This document shows, piece by piece, positions 11,949-24,679 of a stretch of DNA of 64,000 nt. Under the pieces are notes generated by a model, which did not search any database, had not been told where the DNA came from, and saw only the letters and a program-made list of their open reading frames with translations. Source of the stretch: Synanceia verrucosa (lineage: Eukaryota; Chordata; Actinopteri; Perciformes; Synanceiidae); assembly GCA_029721515.1 (NCBI GenBank), contig CM056559.1, forward strand, positions 13,047,501-13,111,500, read 5' to 3'. Every line of letters begins with the position of its first letter. The stretch's first letter is position 1. The position numbers were made by a program, and so were the translations under genes.

Positions 11949-11951
<3 letters not shown>
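10931..11951. other. Unannotated DNA
   Basis: Nothing recognised apart from short CA runs near 11408-11428. Confidence 0.35.

Positions 11952-12037
<86 letters not shown>
11952..12037. repeat. (TG)n microsatellite
   Basis: Forty-three TG-type units with one CG interruption near 11990. Frames through it are runs of Cys-Val and not genes. A second shorter (TG)n run lies at 12336-12366. Confidence 0.95.
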
Positions 12038-12039
<2 letters not shown>

Positions 12040-12333
12040 CCTATGGCTTCCTGCTATTGTGTTTCACTTCAGCTTCTACCCAGCCTTAATTGCGTGCCAA
12101 CAGTTTCCATGATATGAGGTCATGACTTTTTGTCATGCGTCAGTGCAGGCTGTGTTATAAATGTCCAGGGGGTCTTGTTTTTAAAACACATTGTCCTTTG
12201 ATTTCTGCATTTTATGAGCATAATAGTCATGGACATTATTCCAGGACTGAACATACACATAGAGAAGTTGCCTCAGTAGGGAAAAAACACACCTCGGGCT
12301 GGGTATCACTGCAGTGTCTTTAACTCATTGACT

Positions 12334-12369
<36 letters not shown>

Positions 12370-13343
12370 ATCTTTAAATATGGTATGTGTATATTCCGAT
12401 TTCTTTAAGAAAAAACACGTTACCTCACGTTCCTAGGAATATTCTCTTACAATTACACTGTATTATACACAGGTATTATACACAGATGAAGAAAGGGGCA
12501 GACCATGGCAGAAAGCAGAAAGCAGAAAGAATGGTCTCTAATGGAAAAAACAGGTTGTTTTTTCAATACAAGTATATTTGGCCCTGATTCCCTCTACTAA
12601 TGCATCTAATATGTCATAATGAATCTGTTGAAAGAAAAGACAGATGGGTAGAAGGGGGTGGTACAAGATAAGGACGAGACACTTGAGTATAAACTGAATG
12701 TGGCAGATGGGGAAAAATGTCCAAGGTGACAGGAGAAATGCTGTCCAGGGTGAAATGCTTCAGAAACATTTCTCTGATCCAGTGAGGCTAAATATAGGCT
12801 CATTAAAAATCTAAAGAGCCCATGGGGGAGGGACAGGGGTGTAGACGGGAAAAGAGTTTGTCAGAAACACAGAGAGAGTGAGATTAGAGGGCGACATGGA
12901 CAGGTAAAAGAGATTTGAGAGGGGACAGCAATGGTGATGAAGTGAGCAATAGGGTGATTCTGGTTTGTACCATGCAGGAGAGAAAAGCGAGTCACTTCCA
13001 TCGCATAGCAGCTACCAACTTGCTTGCTTCCCCTCTTAAATCTCTGCTCTCATCCAGTATTCAATACCTTGCTCCTATTCGGCCAGCAGAAATAGAAAAA
13101 TGCCTCATTGTCATGTTTCGCTTCCATTCCCTCTCTAATTGAAAAGTGAGGTGGGGGAGCAGAGGGGTGGGAGGTAAAAACGAGAGAGACAGTGAGTTAC
13201 AGATGGAGAACTAAAGGAAGATTTGATTAAGGATGGATCACTTGACAAGCTCAAACAGAAAATAAAAAGAAGTGCCATGACAGACCCACCAGTCAGTCCA
13301 CCAGAGGATAGCGTGTCAGTGTCATGTTTTGCCTGAATATGCA
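12038..13343. other. Unannotated DNA, partly purine-rich
   Basis: The stretch 12620-13260 is enriched in A and G on the plus strand, so minus-strand frames are long by composition. It contains a short gcagaaa tandem near 12509-12532. No gene is supported. Confidence 0.35.
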
Positions 13344-13400
13344 GCAAAACCACTTAGTTAGGTTTAAGAAAACCATCGTGGTTGGCATCAATAAACCAAG
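13344..13400 (+). repeat. Dispersed repeat fragment (copy A)
   Basis: The stretch aaaccacttagttaggttta and the following agaaaaccatcgtgg recur inverted at 59243-59290 (cctaaacctaaccaagtagt). It is a short piece of a repeat seen widely in fish. Confidence 0.45.
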
Positions 13401-13527
13401 GTAACGTAAGCAATGAAAACTAAGGCTGTCAACCAATAGTTTTTTATTACAATTAATTACTGAATTTCCATAGTTAATCATATTTAAACAAAATTTTATG
13501 TTAAGTTTTTAAGATTATATTAACTCA

Positions 13528-13655
13528 CTGAGTGCCAGCCGTTTTATTAAATAGAGAGTGTCTTGTGGCAGCGTTTTTGCCCATTTTGAGTCATATTTCA
13601 GGACCCACAGAATATTTTGTACTGTGTCTCTGAAAACACAGAATAGCTCAAATCA
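13528..13655 (+). mobile_element. Possible piggyBac-like repeat fragment (copy 3 of the 4.1 kb family)
   Basis: It begins ttaactcactgagtgccag, so the left end directly follows a TTA(A) as expected for TTAA-targeting elements. It then shares gagtcatatttca and gtctctgaaaacac-type sequence with 4058-4475. Only the left end is present. Confidence 0.5.
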
Positions 13656-14064
13656 TCATCAATCAATAATTAGCTGCACTAACATGCTTAGCTCGTAGTT
13701 GGTAGCTCAAACCTGTACAGTACAATGGTGATATTTTCCATTTAATTTTTTTTGTTTTTTAAATAAAAGTTAACGATTCCGAAGGGTGCTCCGAAGCAGC
13801 ATGTTATTAAAAAAGATACTGTGTTTTGTTTCAAGTCAAAACAAATGTCCTATTAATTTATGTGCTTGTTAACATATCTCAGATAATCTCACTCCTTTTT
13901 CCATGTCTCTTTATATTTATGAAGGAGATTCATGAAGCCTTGGGATGAGTATGAATTTTGAAAGCATGAAGCTGAACTTGAAATTCTGTTTAACACTTGC
14001 AGGCGTTTCAATTTATGCCACCTCTAGGTCAATTGCACTGTTTCCCATTGTTTATCGACCTGGT
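13656..14064. other. Unannotated AT-rich DNA
   Basis: No gene or repeat recognised. Confidence 0.3.
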
Positions 14065-14535
14065 CTCATGAAATATTTGTACAAATTACTACGAAAAATA
14101 CTGCACTATAATTCATATATAACCCACGTAATTCGGACATCACGTGACGTTCGATGCAGGCTGCTCTGTCTGTGGAAACATATCGGACATTCCTTACATT
14201 CTTGACAGACGTTCCTTACGTTTTCAGTGGGGTAGTTTATGAGTTCGGGTGTGTTTTAATCACATTTCCTGTGGGAAATATGCATTTTATTTCCATGAGC
14301 CTTACCCTGTAATCCTATCCCTAAACCTAACCATTGCTGGAAGTGTTGTCACAGTGTATTTCAATGCGTATTGTGATGTTACGGTTTCAGCTGACAGTGA
14401 AAGGAATGTCCAGCATTTTTAAGGCTGTTGCTTCGGGGTTCTCTTCATGTTGTCGGTCATCCGTAAGATATGCATGAAAATCTGTGCCTTACTTTTCGTA
14501 TGATATCATACGACCCGCTTCATGAGAAAAGTTGC
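14065..14535. repeat. Possible non-autonomous element with short inverted ends
   Basis: The left end (ggtctcatgaaatatttgta) and the complement of the right end (ttctcatgaagcgggtcgta) share a tctcatgaa core. Both are followed by a tacgaaaa-type stretch. The inside is not coding. No target duplication is clear, so the boundaries are approximate. Confidence 0.35.
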
Positions 14536-16257
14536 GTATATGTATGCAATAATGATGATCTACTGACAACTTGATGACTTTTGCATGCTTGTTACTTTTT
14601 CTTGTTACTGACCAGTCTTTGGTACATTTGTGGGCAACAGGAATGCTGCACAAGAACTGGGATTTAGTGACACTGATGTCATCGGACTACTGTTGTCCAT
14701 CTATTATATAGCAACTCTGAACATTTTAAACGTTGAGATTCAACAAAATATTACAAGTCTAAACACTTAAATTCAACATCACAATTCCCCAATGTTTTAA
14801 TAAAATACTTTGATTTTAATTTTGGTGCCAAAGCCATCAGATTTGTTACAAAAAATAACAACATAAAGGAGAACATCCTAATAGCGGCTGATATTTCAGT
14901 GGGAATAGATACAAACATGGTGTGCGGGAAGGTTTTTGTGGTGTAATGAGATCTGCGAGGTGCAGGTCCACGTAGATTCTTTTTTGGAGTAGATGGAAGT
15001 GCATGAGCATGAAGTGAAGCGCCGGACGGCACCAAATGAGATGTGAAGAGAGAAAAGGGAAGCAGACAGAAACAGAGAGACGGGTCTTGAGAGGAATGGG
15101 AGCAGAAGACGAGAGAGAGCCTTTGAGGAGAGAGCAGCTGCTCAGTGGAAGAGCCGCAGGGCAAATTTCAGAATGCATGACAAGGGGAACCTCCGAGGCC
15201 TGTGTACATATAACGACACACACACAAACCCAATATGAGAGATGATTCGTACAATGACGTGTGCATGCACATGCAGGGACACACATGTGCGCCTGTCTCT
15301 TTTGGGTATGCACTGTGCATGTATATGCACACACATATACTTTAATTGCTATACATTCCTCACACGTGGCACACGCCAGATGAAACTAGTTAAACTGCCT
15401 GTGCTCAGGCTATTAATTAGGCCATTCAGAGATATAGAAATAGGCTGAAGTGGCATGTCGAGTGGCACTGCAGATAATGTATGAAAGGAGATCTTAACAT
15501 TTGAACAGCAATCCCAAAGAGAAGTGTCATGATTTAAGTGAAAGTCAAAAGTGATGATTTGAAAAATCACATCGCAAGTCAAATCATATCACTATGTTCT
15601 ATATGCCGCCTATAGCGTTCATAGGAATTTGTAATACATTACACATGCAGCCTCCAAGGTCATAGAAGTGCACAAAGCAACAACATAATGTTTATCAAAT
15701 GACCAACACACAGAGGTAATTCCTGTTGTATTAGCTAGTCACACTTCATCTCATGAATGTATGTTTTTGCACTGTGATTTTTTACTTTTTGTTGTACCTG
15801 TTACTTACACTTACATGGAGTTTGATGACCATAATAACTCCCAGCATAAAACTAATATAATCTAATCAGTCACAATAAGTGAAAACATCTGTGAGGATGC
15901 ACAAAGGTGTGTCTGATGTAGTCATCAATTAAAGACAAATGAAATGTATCAGTGGTCATAAAAAAATGTCTCTTTTTCATCTCATCTTCCTTTCTTTTAG
16001 TGGTTTTAATGAAGATGTTGCATTTTATAGTGAGTCTGAATGGCTCTCAGTCCTTCTCCATCCACTCTAAAACAGACATCTCTCTATTAGATAATTGCCC
16101 CAGTTTTATTCGTTGTTTCCTCCATCCTTCTTTCACTCACTTTAGCCTGTTACCTTCTGTCCCTCTCTATCTCACAGGGCTGTGAGGGCAATTAGGTTGT
16201 TTTACTGCTGTTCTAGTTTTACCAGCTGGGGAGCAACACTATAAACACTGATTAACG
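14536..16257. other. Unannotated DNA
   Basis: It contains a purine-rich block at 15030-15150 on the plus strand; the long minus frames at 14751-15334 run through it and have no domain character. A (CA) run follows at 16258-16277. No gene supported. Confidence 0.35.
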
Positions 16258-16277
16258 CACACACACACACACACACA

Positions 16278-17870
16278 TGCGCAGATACACAAGCGAAGGT
16301 AATCTGCTTTTCCTTTACTGTACACACACCTCTGGAATGTGTCCCTACATGTACTGTACACACAGAAACCCTTCCTAATTAATACAAAAGCATGATAAAA
16401 CAACACATATTGTGAGAGTCAACAATGCACACTGGCTGCACAATGCACATTTAGTGTGTTCATAAAATCCTGAGCCTGGTCAAGTTGTCAATTTAATAAA
16501 TAGTTTTAACAATCCAAACTAGCTGCCTGTATCATTTGTTTTTGCATTTACTGCACTCCTTATACATTACAGCTGCACATATTTATTTGAACACTTATGC
16601 AACAGCAGGTACTTACGACCCTTAAAATGTTCCTATGTCAAGGGAGTGAAATCAAATGAAAATTGAAATGAAAAAGTTAAAACAAAAATGATGTGAACTG
16701 TATATCTAAAAAACACCACGTACATAATGGCAATGCACAATATTGATATGCATGCTTCATTCTCTTGCACAAATCGGAGGCTGTGTGCAGTTGAGTTCCC
16801 TACAGCTCAATGTGGCCTATATAATGAATGGCAGGCCCATAATTGTGGACTGTGTTATTTCGAATGCAGCAGTTTAATTAGCATTAGCCATATCAGCAGC
16901 ATTGAGCTCCTCCACCAGCACTTCAACACAGGTGGTGAGGACGCACAGTCACCTGTGTCTACCAGCCACCTTGGTGTTGTTTGACTGGCAGGTAGAGTAT
17001 TGATCCACAGGGGTGCACACAAGCACGCAATACAGATGAACATATGAGTGCGAGACAGAAGCCCGTGGAGACATTTACAGCTTAAAGCAGAGCCTGCAGA
17101 CATGGAACACCACAACATTCCCCGTCTTTCACAAAGGCACACGAGCACGCAAGCTGACACAGAGATTCACAAGACAAGTATGAACAAAGAAAGACTCTCG
17201 TCCACAGGCTTCCTCCATTGGCCTTTCTACTTGTGTAACTGCATGAGAATGTTTGCGATGACTAACATCTGATAAAGCTGAAAAGAAATCCTTGACTGTT
17301 TTCATGCTCCAAAGGTAACGCTGACCTCCCTGAGGAATTATAGGCGAGAAGGCGAACATTCACAGACAGCGTGGCACCGTAGAAGCACATTCTCACCTGA
17401 TGAGAAGACAGTTAAAGAGAAAATCTTGAAAAATCTTGCGTAAGTATTTCAGGTGATAGGTTATTTGTATTTGAATATCAATGAATGGAGTGTGCATACT
17501 TCCAAACTTTGCTTGAAATTGCACCAGAGGTTTCAAGCTGACTTTAAAGGATAAAGGTGAAATATTTTATAGACAGACTGACTGAGGCTCAGGGTAAGTG
17601 TTTTAGTGATTAGAGATATCAGTGAAGAGACATGGATGATGTTTGTCTCATCTGAGGATTGAACTGTAGATTAATGAGCTTCTTTGGCTAACCTTCCTCT
17701 GCTGCTGCTTTACTCATACTTAAATATGCCCTGACCAGTTACAGGCGATATCTTAAAATGTTTCAAATATTAGTGCAATCGTTGCGAAAAGGATGGTTTG
17801 TAGTCCCACACACACTTTCCCAGCATAAAATGACAAACGCCGGTAAAACAAAGCATTAATCTCATTGCAG
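16278..17870. other. Unannotated DNA with a possible conserved non-coding block
   Basis: At about 16780-16940 the sequence is non-repetitive, balanced in composition and contains a TAATTAGCATTAGC core. Blocks like this are typical of conserved developmental enhancers, but conservation cannot be judged here. Nothing else is recognised. Confidence 0.3.
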
Positions 17871-18180
17871 CAGCATTGGGAGCCCAGCATCTAGACTCAT
17901 GGAGCTTTCCAGTCACACGCAAAATTCGAAAATTCCAAGCTCCGAGCCAGAATTTAAATCACAACCGCCCCCCCCCCGAAGTTGGACATCCAAATCAGAA
18001 AGTCAGATTAATCTCACCAACCAGACATAGAATTCATGCTATCTGCTACTGACATAAACAGAAGCTACATGTTTTGTTCTAAGTCTGTAAGGCTGGGAAG
18101 CGCTGGGAGCGCTAAACTTTGGGGTTACGCTGATTCGAGCTCCAAGTTCCAACTCTCACTCCCCAGGGTCCTAAACAGGA
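17871..18180. repeat. Dispersed repeat fragment
   Basis: Phrases such as ttccagtcacacgcaaaatt and ctccaagttccaactctcac resemble a fish repeat built around aattccgagttcc motifs. It is diverged and its borders are uncertain. Confidence 0.3.
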
Positions 18181-19289
18181 ACAGGTAGCAAGTGGGTGAT
18201 CATGTATGGCTAGTGTTGATTAGGTTGGCTTTTGCTTCACAATGTTCTTTATCCATGATTTCAAATAACTACAATAATAATAGTTCTTCAATGGCTTTTT
18301 AGTGCAAACCATTGAACCATAGGCTGTTACAAAAGTAATTGCTTTAGCACGAGTTAAAGCCCAAATTACACAAACAAAACTAACTAACTAATAATTTTCT
18401 GACAACTTGGTCCTCTCCAGTTCAAAAATCCCATCTGTGCCCCTGACATAAGGTGTGTATTGAGTGTCTAGTTTGATGAAGCCTTGTGGTGATGAATTTA
18501 ACATAGATGTCATTTAAACACTGCAGATTAGATTCTTTGAGAGACATTGTATTGAAACCTCTCTACACCTGAATGGATGAATATACCCAATACATTCTTA
18601 TTCCAACTCACCCCTGCCTCTTGATAGCAGTTTAGGTTAGTCTAAAAAAAAAAAAAAACATGACAGTCAGGATGAGGAGATAAATACACGGTTGTATGTT
18701 ATTATTATTGGTTGTAATTACTATGTTTGTACAGTGAAAATGACACTGAATGTTGTTAACATGGGTGTGTCTTTTCACTGCTTATACTACGTCACCACAC
18801 TCCTGCTGTGTTTATTATTACCGTGGGCGGGTTCACATTACAGTTCATGAATCGTCCCGTGCATTAACTACCACCAGGGGGGCCTTGCATGACAGTGACT
18901 GACAGCCGCAACATAGCCTCTGTATTCAGTGCCCTGGGAATGGGAACGGGTTGACACACCATTTGCTGGGTGTCAAACTAGAAAAGCATGGCAGCAACAG
19001 TCACATATATAATATTAGTGATGTGTAACCATATGTTATTATTCTGTTGTCTCTGGATGGAAACATAAACATATGGTTTAATAATATGGTTTTGCTTTGT
19101 GAGACTACCACCTCTAAATAACAGAGAGTATTAGGGCTCATGAGAAGCTTCTGTTGTGAGATATTTGTAAATGTCTACCTTCCATTTCATTTGTATCTTT
19201 GCATCTACATGTGCATGTGTTTCAGACACCTTGACATGATAACAAAATTCAAACCCCATATATACTGTACATAATCATCCAATCCATGT
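18181..19289. other. Unannotated DNA
   Basis: No gene supported. A weak inverted pair (aaccatatgtt near 19027 and aaacatatggtt near 19067) is visible. Confidence 0.3.
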
Positions 19290-19520
19290 CAAGTCAAGTC
19301 ATTTTATTTGTATAGTCCAATATCAAAAATTACCAATTTGCCTCAGAGGGCATTACAATCTGTAGAGGATATGACACCCTCTGTACTTTACAAACGACCC
19401 TCACACTGATGAAAAACTTCCAAAAAAAAAACTTTTGACAGAGAAAAAGAAAGAAGAAACCTCAGGAAGAAGAGAGATCCCTCTTCCAGGATGGACAGAC
19501 CATGTGTAAACATGGTGTTA
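19290..19520. repeat. Interspersed repeat of a family common in spiny-rayed fish
   Basis: The order gtcattttatttgtatagtc, attacaatctgtagaggata, gacagagaaaaagaaagaag and gagatccctcttccaggatg is that of a dispersed repeat I recognise from many percomorph fish, probably the 3' end of a retroposon. It is non-coding. Confidence 0.55.
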
Positions 19521-20101
19521 AGGGGATGGTGTCTGTCTTCTGGACTGAAAGTTGGAGTTGGCTCCACAGAAGAGGGGCTTGATAACTGAAAGCTGTAGCT
19601 CCTATGTATATGTATTCTGTATTTATCTGTTTGCCCTATTTGTACTGCTTACAATTTACAGAAGATTTGACTTGCACAGTACAAAAATGTTTTATAATAT
19701 TTCTTATTTTATTGTTGGTCATTAGTGCTTTCTAGATAATATTTATGCATACAGATATTTTTTTTTCACCATTCGTGTACAACTGTTCTGTCTGTTGCTC
19801 ACCTTTATCCAACTTTGCTATCTCTGTCCCTAAATGTTACTTCTATTTCTGTGTAAGTACATTGAGAGAGATTCTTGAAACAATAGTAATTAATGTTAAT
19901 GTATCTAGCAACAAAATTTAATTCTGATTCTGTTATACGGAAACATATATACGGAAAGAGGGAAAGTAATTTCGAAGGAAATCCAAAGGAATTGCATTGT
20001 CATTGTCTAAAAAGTGTTCGGAGCTCAAACCAGACTTCCCTGCATCACTGACATTCACTGCATTCATCAAAGGAATGCTGAATTTGAGTAAGTACACGAG
20101 T
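19521..20101. other. Unannotated DNA
   Basis: AT-rich, no gene recognised. A (CA)n microsatellite follows at 20102-20134. Confidence 0.35.
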
Positions 20102-20135
<34 letters not shown>

Positions 20136-20253
20136 CTTGCTCCTCAATGATACGCTGTGCTTGGCTTTAAAGCTGTAAGAAAGATGCAAGAAAAGAACAG
20201 CCCTGAGGAGAATTGCTTTAGTTTGAACAGAACCAGTGCAGCTGGAATTAATA

Positions 20254-21864
20254 TACAGTCATGGAAAAAATTATTAGACCACCCTTGTTTTCTTCAATTT
20301 CTTGTTAATTTTAATGCCTGGCTCAACTAAAGGTACATTTGTTTGGACAATTATAATGATAACAACAAAAATAGCTCATGAGAGTTTAATTTAAGAACTA
20401 AGGATTATTCATTTTCCATGGTTTTCTTGATAATGACCAAAATTACTTAAATTCTTACATCAATAGCTATGGCATTGTACCGCCAAAAACACTACTTTTA
20501 AGCATTCCATGTTTTCTTTTCTGTTTGCTTTAAACACATGATACACACAAGAGTTAATACTTGATTGCATAACCATTGTTTTTGATGACTGCAGCCATGC
20601 GTCTTGGCATGCTCTCCACCAGCTTCTGACATTGTTCTGCTGTCACAGCAGCCCATTCCTGTTGGACAAATTCAAACAAATTTTCTTTGTTTTTGGGCTT
20701 GTGGTTCTCCATTTTGAGTTTGATGATTTTCCACAGGTTTTCAATTGGATTAAGATCTGGTGATTGAGCAGGCCAAGGCATGGTGCGAATGTTGTGGTTC
20801 TCCATCCAGGCTTTAACTGACCTTGCCGTGTGGCAAGGGGCATTGTCTTGTTGGAAAATCCAGTCATTCGAGGCAGGAAAGAGTTTTCCAGCTGATGGAA
20901 GAAGACTGTTTTCAAGGGTAGTCCTGTACTTGACCTGGTTCATTCGGCCTTCACACAATTGCATTTGCCCTGTTCCACTCAGACTGAAACAACCCCAGAT
21001 CATGACTGATCCACCCCCATGTTTTACTGTAGGGGCAAGACAGTCTGGGTTGTAAGCTTCTCCAGGCTTCCTCCTAACCAGTAAGTTGGCTGGAGTGGGC
21101 ATCAATTCAAAATTGGATTCATCACTGAAGAGAACCTTAGCCCAATCATCAACAGTCCAATCCTTGTGGTCTCGAGCAAAGAGTAACCGGGCCTTCCTCT
21201 GCCTTTCATTGATGAAGGGCTTCTTGCGTGCTCTGTGTGACTTCAAACCAGCTTCAACAAGTTGGTTTCGAACTGTCCTTGCCGAGCAAGTCACATTTCT
21301 CGACAGTGCCCACTCATTTTTAAGGTCCCTGGAGGTCTGACGACGATTCCTGACACAGGAACGGATGAGTGCACGGTCATCTCGTGGGGTAGAAAGACGT
21401 TTCCTGCCACGGCCAGGTAGCAATTTGGTAGTGCCATGTTCAGCTTGTTTTTTTTGTTGGAATGAACGGCTGTCTTGGAGATCTTCAGTTTTTTCGCTAC
21501 CTGTCTCTCACTCATGCCAATTTCCAGCAGTGCCAAGATGGCTGCCTTTGTTGCTTCACATAATTCTTTTGTTTTAGGCATTATGTGAGAGCTGACAACT
21601 TCTGAGTTGTGCTACGGCTTTAATGTAAGCAGGAAACCACTCTAGGCCTTTGCATGTGCAGTGCTGCTTGTGACATGAAATGGCCTCTTATATACCCTGG
21701 GAATCAATTAAGCTTAAGAATGTCAAATAGGACTTAAAGTATTATGTGACCAGCTGCATTTTTTGTTGTGTTCATTGTATTATACGTTTAGTGGTGCCAG
21801 ATATTAAAATTAACAAGAAATTGAAGAAAACAAGGGTGGTCTAATAATTTTTTCCATGACTGTA
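20254..21864 (-). mobile_element. Tc1/mariner element, full length and well preserved
   Basis: The element at 20256-21862 (1607 bp) is flanked by TA on both sides. Its ends are a perfect 60-bp inverted repeat beginning cagtcatggaaaaaattatt. Weaker inverted similarity continues inward for another 100 bp or more, as in Tc1 elements with long ends. The transposase is on the minus strand. The identical ends and near-open transposase suggest a fairly recent insertion. It is the least decayed mobile element in the window. Confidence 0.95.
20554..21581 (-). pseudogene. Tc1-type DD34E transposase with one frameshift
   Basis: The start at 21581 (MPKTKELCEATKAAILALLE) opens a helix-turn-helix region (ERQVAKKLKISKTAV). 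Shortly after, the frame changes at a run of eight A on the coding strand (21448-21455). The rest continues open from about 21440 to 20554, 289 residues from an internal Met. It holds a second basic DNA-binding region (LPGRGRKR), then the catalytic triad: Asp in VLFSDESNF, Asp in FQQDNAPCH, and Glu in SPDLNPIENLW. There are 34 residues between the second Asp and the Glu. Together the two frames are about the usual 340 residues. One missing base in the A run accounts for the break, which could be true slippage or a sequencing error. The other catalytic features look intact. Confidence 0.9.
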
Positions 21865-21866
21865 TA

Positions 21867-21908
21867 TGTGTGTGTGTGTGTGTGTGTGCGTGCGTGCGTG
21901 CGTGTGTG
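21867..21908. repeat. (TG)n/(TGCG)n microsatellite
   Basis: It begins within three bases of the TA flank of the Tc1 element, so the element inserted at the edge of a TA/TG run. Confidence 0.9.
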
Positions 21909-23261
21909 CAAAAACAGGGTTGATGTACTATTGCTAGTGAAAGCTGCTATTGTATTGACTCGTGCACATATGCAGACACAACATTCAAACACCACAGAAG
22001 CACATATGTATATACTCTCAGAGAGCGCAACCATCAAGCCAGAAGCCAGACAGACACAAATTAATTCATCACTAACTTACTCACTTAATGAGTTGACGAC
22101 AATGACCAGAGAGAGAAAGCAGGGAGAGAAGGCAGGTGAATTTAATATCCCGCTGCAGACGAGGGCCGATATTATGCTCCATTTAGCAGTCGTGAACAAG
22201 AAAAATACAGTCTTCCTGTAACAAATAAAGGTGCTAAATTTAAAATTTGCAGCATATCTGTCTCCACAATGCTCTCTATTAATGGTCTCAAATTCACATT
22301 AAGCTTCCAGACTACAATCAATAAAAAACATCTAAGTAAATCACACCATTTTCTCCATTTGGTGGATTTATTTAAGAATGAAGCAATTGTGTTTTGTCTG
22401 ATTTTCTGACTGAGTGCAGTTAAAGAATCATTATTAAGATTGTGAATCATAGCCAGCCTAGTGCTAAGAGATGAGACAAATTGTGTGGTAATATTGGCAT
22501 CTCTAGGTTATCATTTAATGAGCAAAATAGAAAACTGATGTTTGTTCTGCATTGTTAAAATGCCATCCGCTCACGCAGCGTGAATCACAGTCCTTGTAAC
22601 GATAACGGTAGCACTGTTTTAGCATTCGGAGGTGTGTGTGGGAGTTTTCAGGGAACAGAAGGGAAAGGTTAGTCGACAAGAAACTGATTGAAATGGGAAA
22701 AGTGCAACTCGAGAAAACTTGAGCAAAAGTAAGCTTGAGGAACAACTGGTTAGTCAAGATAAGGATAGTAAAGTATGATAAAGTCTGAGAGCATTCACGT
22801 ACAGTTCCTCTCCTGGCATGTTGCCCTGCTCAGTCTTGCATTACACTTTTACATTACATTCTGTAAAAAGAAGTTTGCAATTGTCTCACACCGTGGGAAG
22901 CCACGACATCATTCTAATAGAAAACTAAAACATCCCCTCAGAGTACATGTCACAATGACGCCTGGCTTTTGTTGTCCTGTAGCAGAAAGAACAGCTGTTG
23001 ATGTTGCGTACCACAGCAACTGCCTCCAGGGTGGGAAAGGACAAATTCATGTTTATTCCCACCAACATTAGAAGGACTAAAACACACAAATAATGTGTGT
23101 TTTTAATGTGCGTATGAGTGTGGTGTATACATATACACACAGAAAGCACTTAGTATGCTTAGGGCATTGTAATTTGTGCAGACACTAAGACACATGCACT
23201 CTGCTGGAAAACTGGAAGATAACAAGAGTTTGATGACCACCTCAGGATGTTAAAAGGGTTG

Positions 23262-23263
<2 letters not shown>
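21909..23263. other. Unannotated DNA with a possible conserved non-coding block
   Basis: The stretch 22085-22200, around gaatttaatatcccgctgca and gggccgatattatgctccat, is non-repetitive with balanced composition and resembles vertebrate conserved non-coding DNA. No coding frame of note. Confidence 0.3.

Positions 23264-23320
<57 letters not shown>
23264..23320. repeat. (CA)28 microsatellite
   Basis: An uninterrupted dinucleotide run of 57 bases. Confidence 0.97.
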
Positions 23321-23323
<3 letters not shown>

Positions 23324-24679
23324 TACGCGCAGTTACACAAAAACATTTCCTCCCTAGAGAGCTATGTTTATACTCTGTCAGCTGTTGGGAAGAAGCAGCA
23401 CATATTTCATCTAATCTAAATAAGGTTTTATCCCTAATCTGCAGTAGCTGCAGCAGGAATGCAGAATTAGATTGGATAGAGAGTGAACTTTCTTGTCAGC
23501 TATGATAATCTTCTTTGGTACAAGTTGGATGAAATGTATTTTGAGTTTTGCGAACTGCATGGTGGGAATATGTATTTGATGTTCTAGAGTATCACAAACT
23601 ATGCAAGACACATTCTGTTAACACTTAAGCTATGCATTACATTATATCAGTTTCATTTTAAATGTGGAGGTTATGACAGCTGTGATTGGCCTTGTTCCTC
23701 CCACACACCAATTAGAGAGGACTTTCTATGAGTCATAATTCCTTCTTTCCACTCACGTTTTTTACCTGCTCAAGTAGGATTTTTTTTAAGCCTTCACTTG
23801 AAGATGATACTGTAATAGGAATAACTCTTGTTGCTATTCCTTTTGTTAATCTGCCACATTGCTGCTTAATAAATCATCACAATGCTTAAACTAGATCAGT
23901 TAGTCTTTCTTAAAAATCCTCTAAAGCCTCTGAAATGAGTCAACAGCAGTTGCGGGGAGGGGGCTTCGATGGGTCGGACCAGTCGTTATAGAAACAGCTA
24001 CTGTATGTGATGCTGAATCAAAATCCATCACTATGATGGAAATAGCTGTATCTGCATAAATGATTCAGCTGGCATCAGGAAAATATATATATTTACACCC
24101 ACATCCAACACCTGATATAACACCAAATATTAATTACATTACTCACTGTGTCCAAAAAGGAGTACCGGTAGTCACAGTGTGTTCTCTTCAGCCACTGTTT
24201 GACAAAGTGTGTGCAGATGAAGGGGGAGGGGGTGTAATACAATCACATTTTGAATGTGGTGATTTACTGCTGTTAGGTGCCAGCATATGTTCCGAAATGT
24301 GTTCACATTAAACAAGACAAACATGAAAGCACAAAATGTCATTTCAAAATAAATAACATTGCCCTTGCGAGTTTGTGTGTGTGCATAGATGTAGATGTGT
24401 GTGGGGAAGCTCTTGTATCCGTGCACACCATTAGCAGGGTAGAGAGTGGCCTTCCTAATCTGCTTTCTCCTAATTAAAAGCCTGTGACTAAATGGACCAG
24501 CACTGGAGCTGTCTGCCGGGGAAATTAAAAAAACGAGAGATGATTAGAGGACAGAGGAAAGAGCACAGAAGTATGGAGGGACGGAGGATGAATGGCATTG
24601 AGGCTGGAGCGCAACAATGGGAGGGTAAGGAGAAGGAGGTAAAGGATTGTGAGAGAAAGAGAGGGCAACAAGGAGGAAA
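23321..24679. other. Unannotated DNA, purine-rich at the right end
   Basis: 24420-24530 is non-repetitive with homeodomain-type TAATTA cores (ctttctcctaattaaaagcc) and could be a regulatory element. 24530-24680 is strongly purine-rich on the plus strand. Frames on the minus strand there are compositional. Confidence 0.3.

Noticed and set aside
14751..15334. 137- and 162-codon minus frames
   Set aside because: They overlap each other through a purine-rich tract and a CA-rich stretch and show no family motif.
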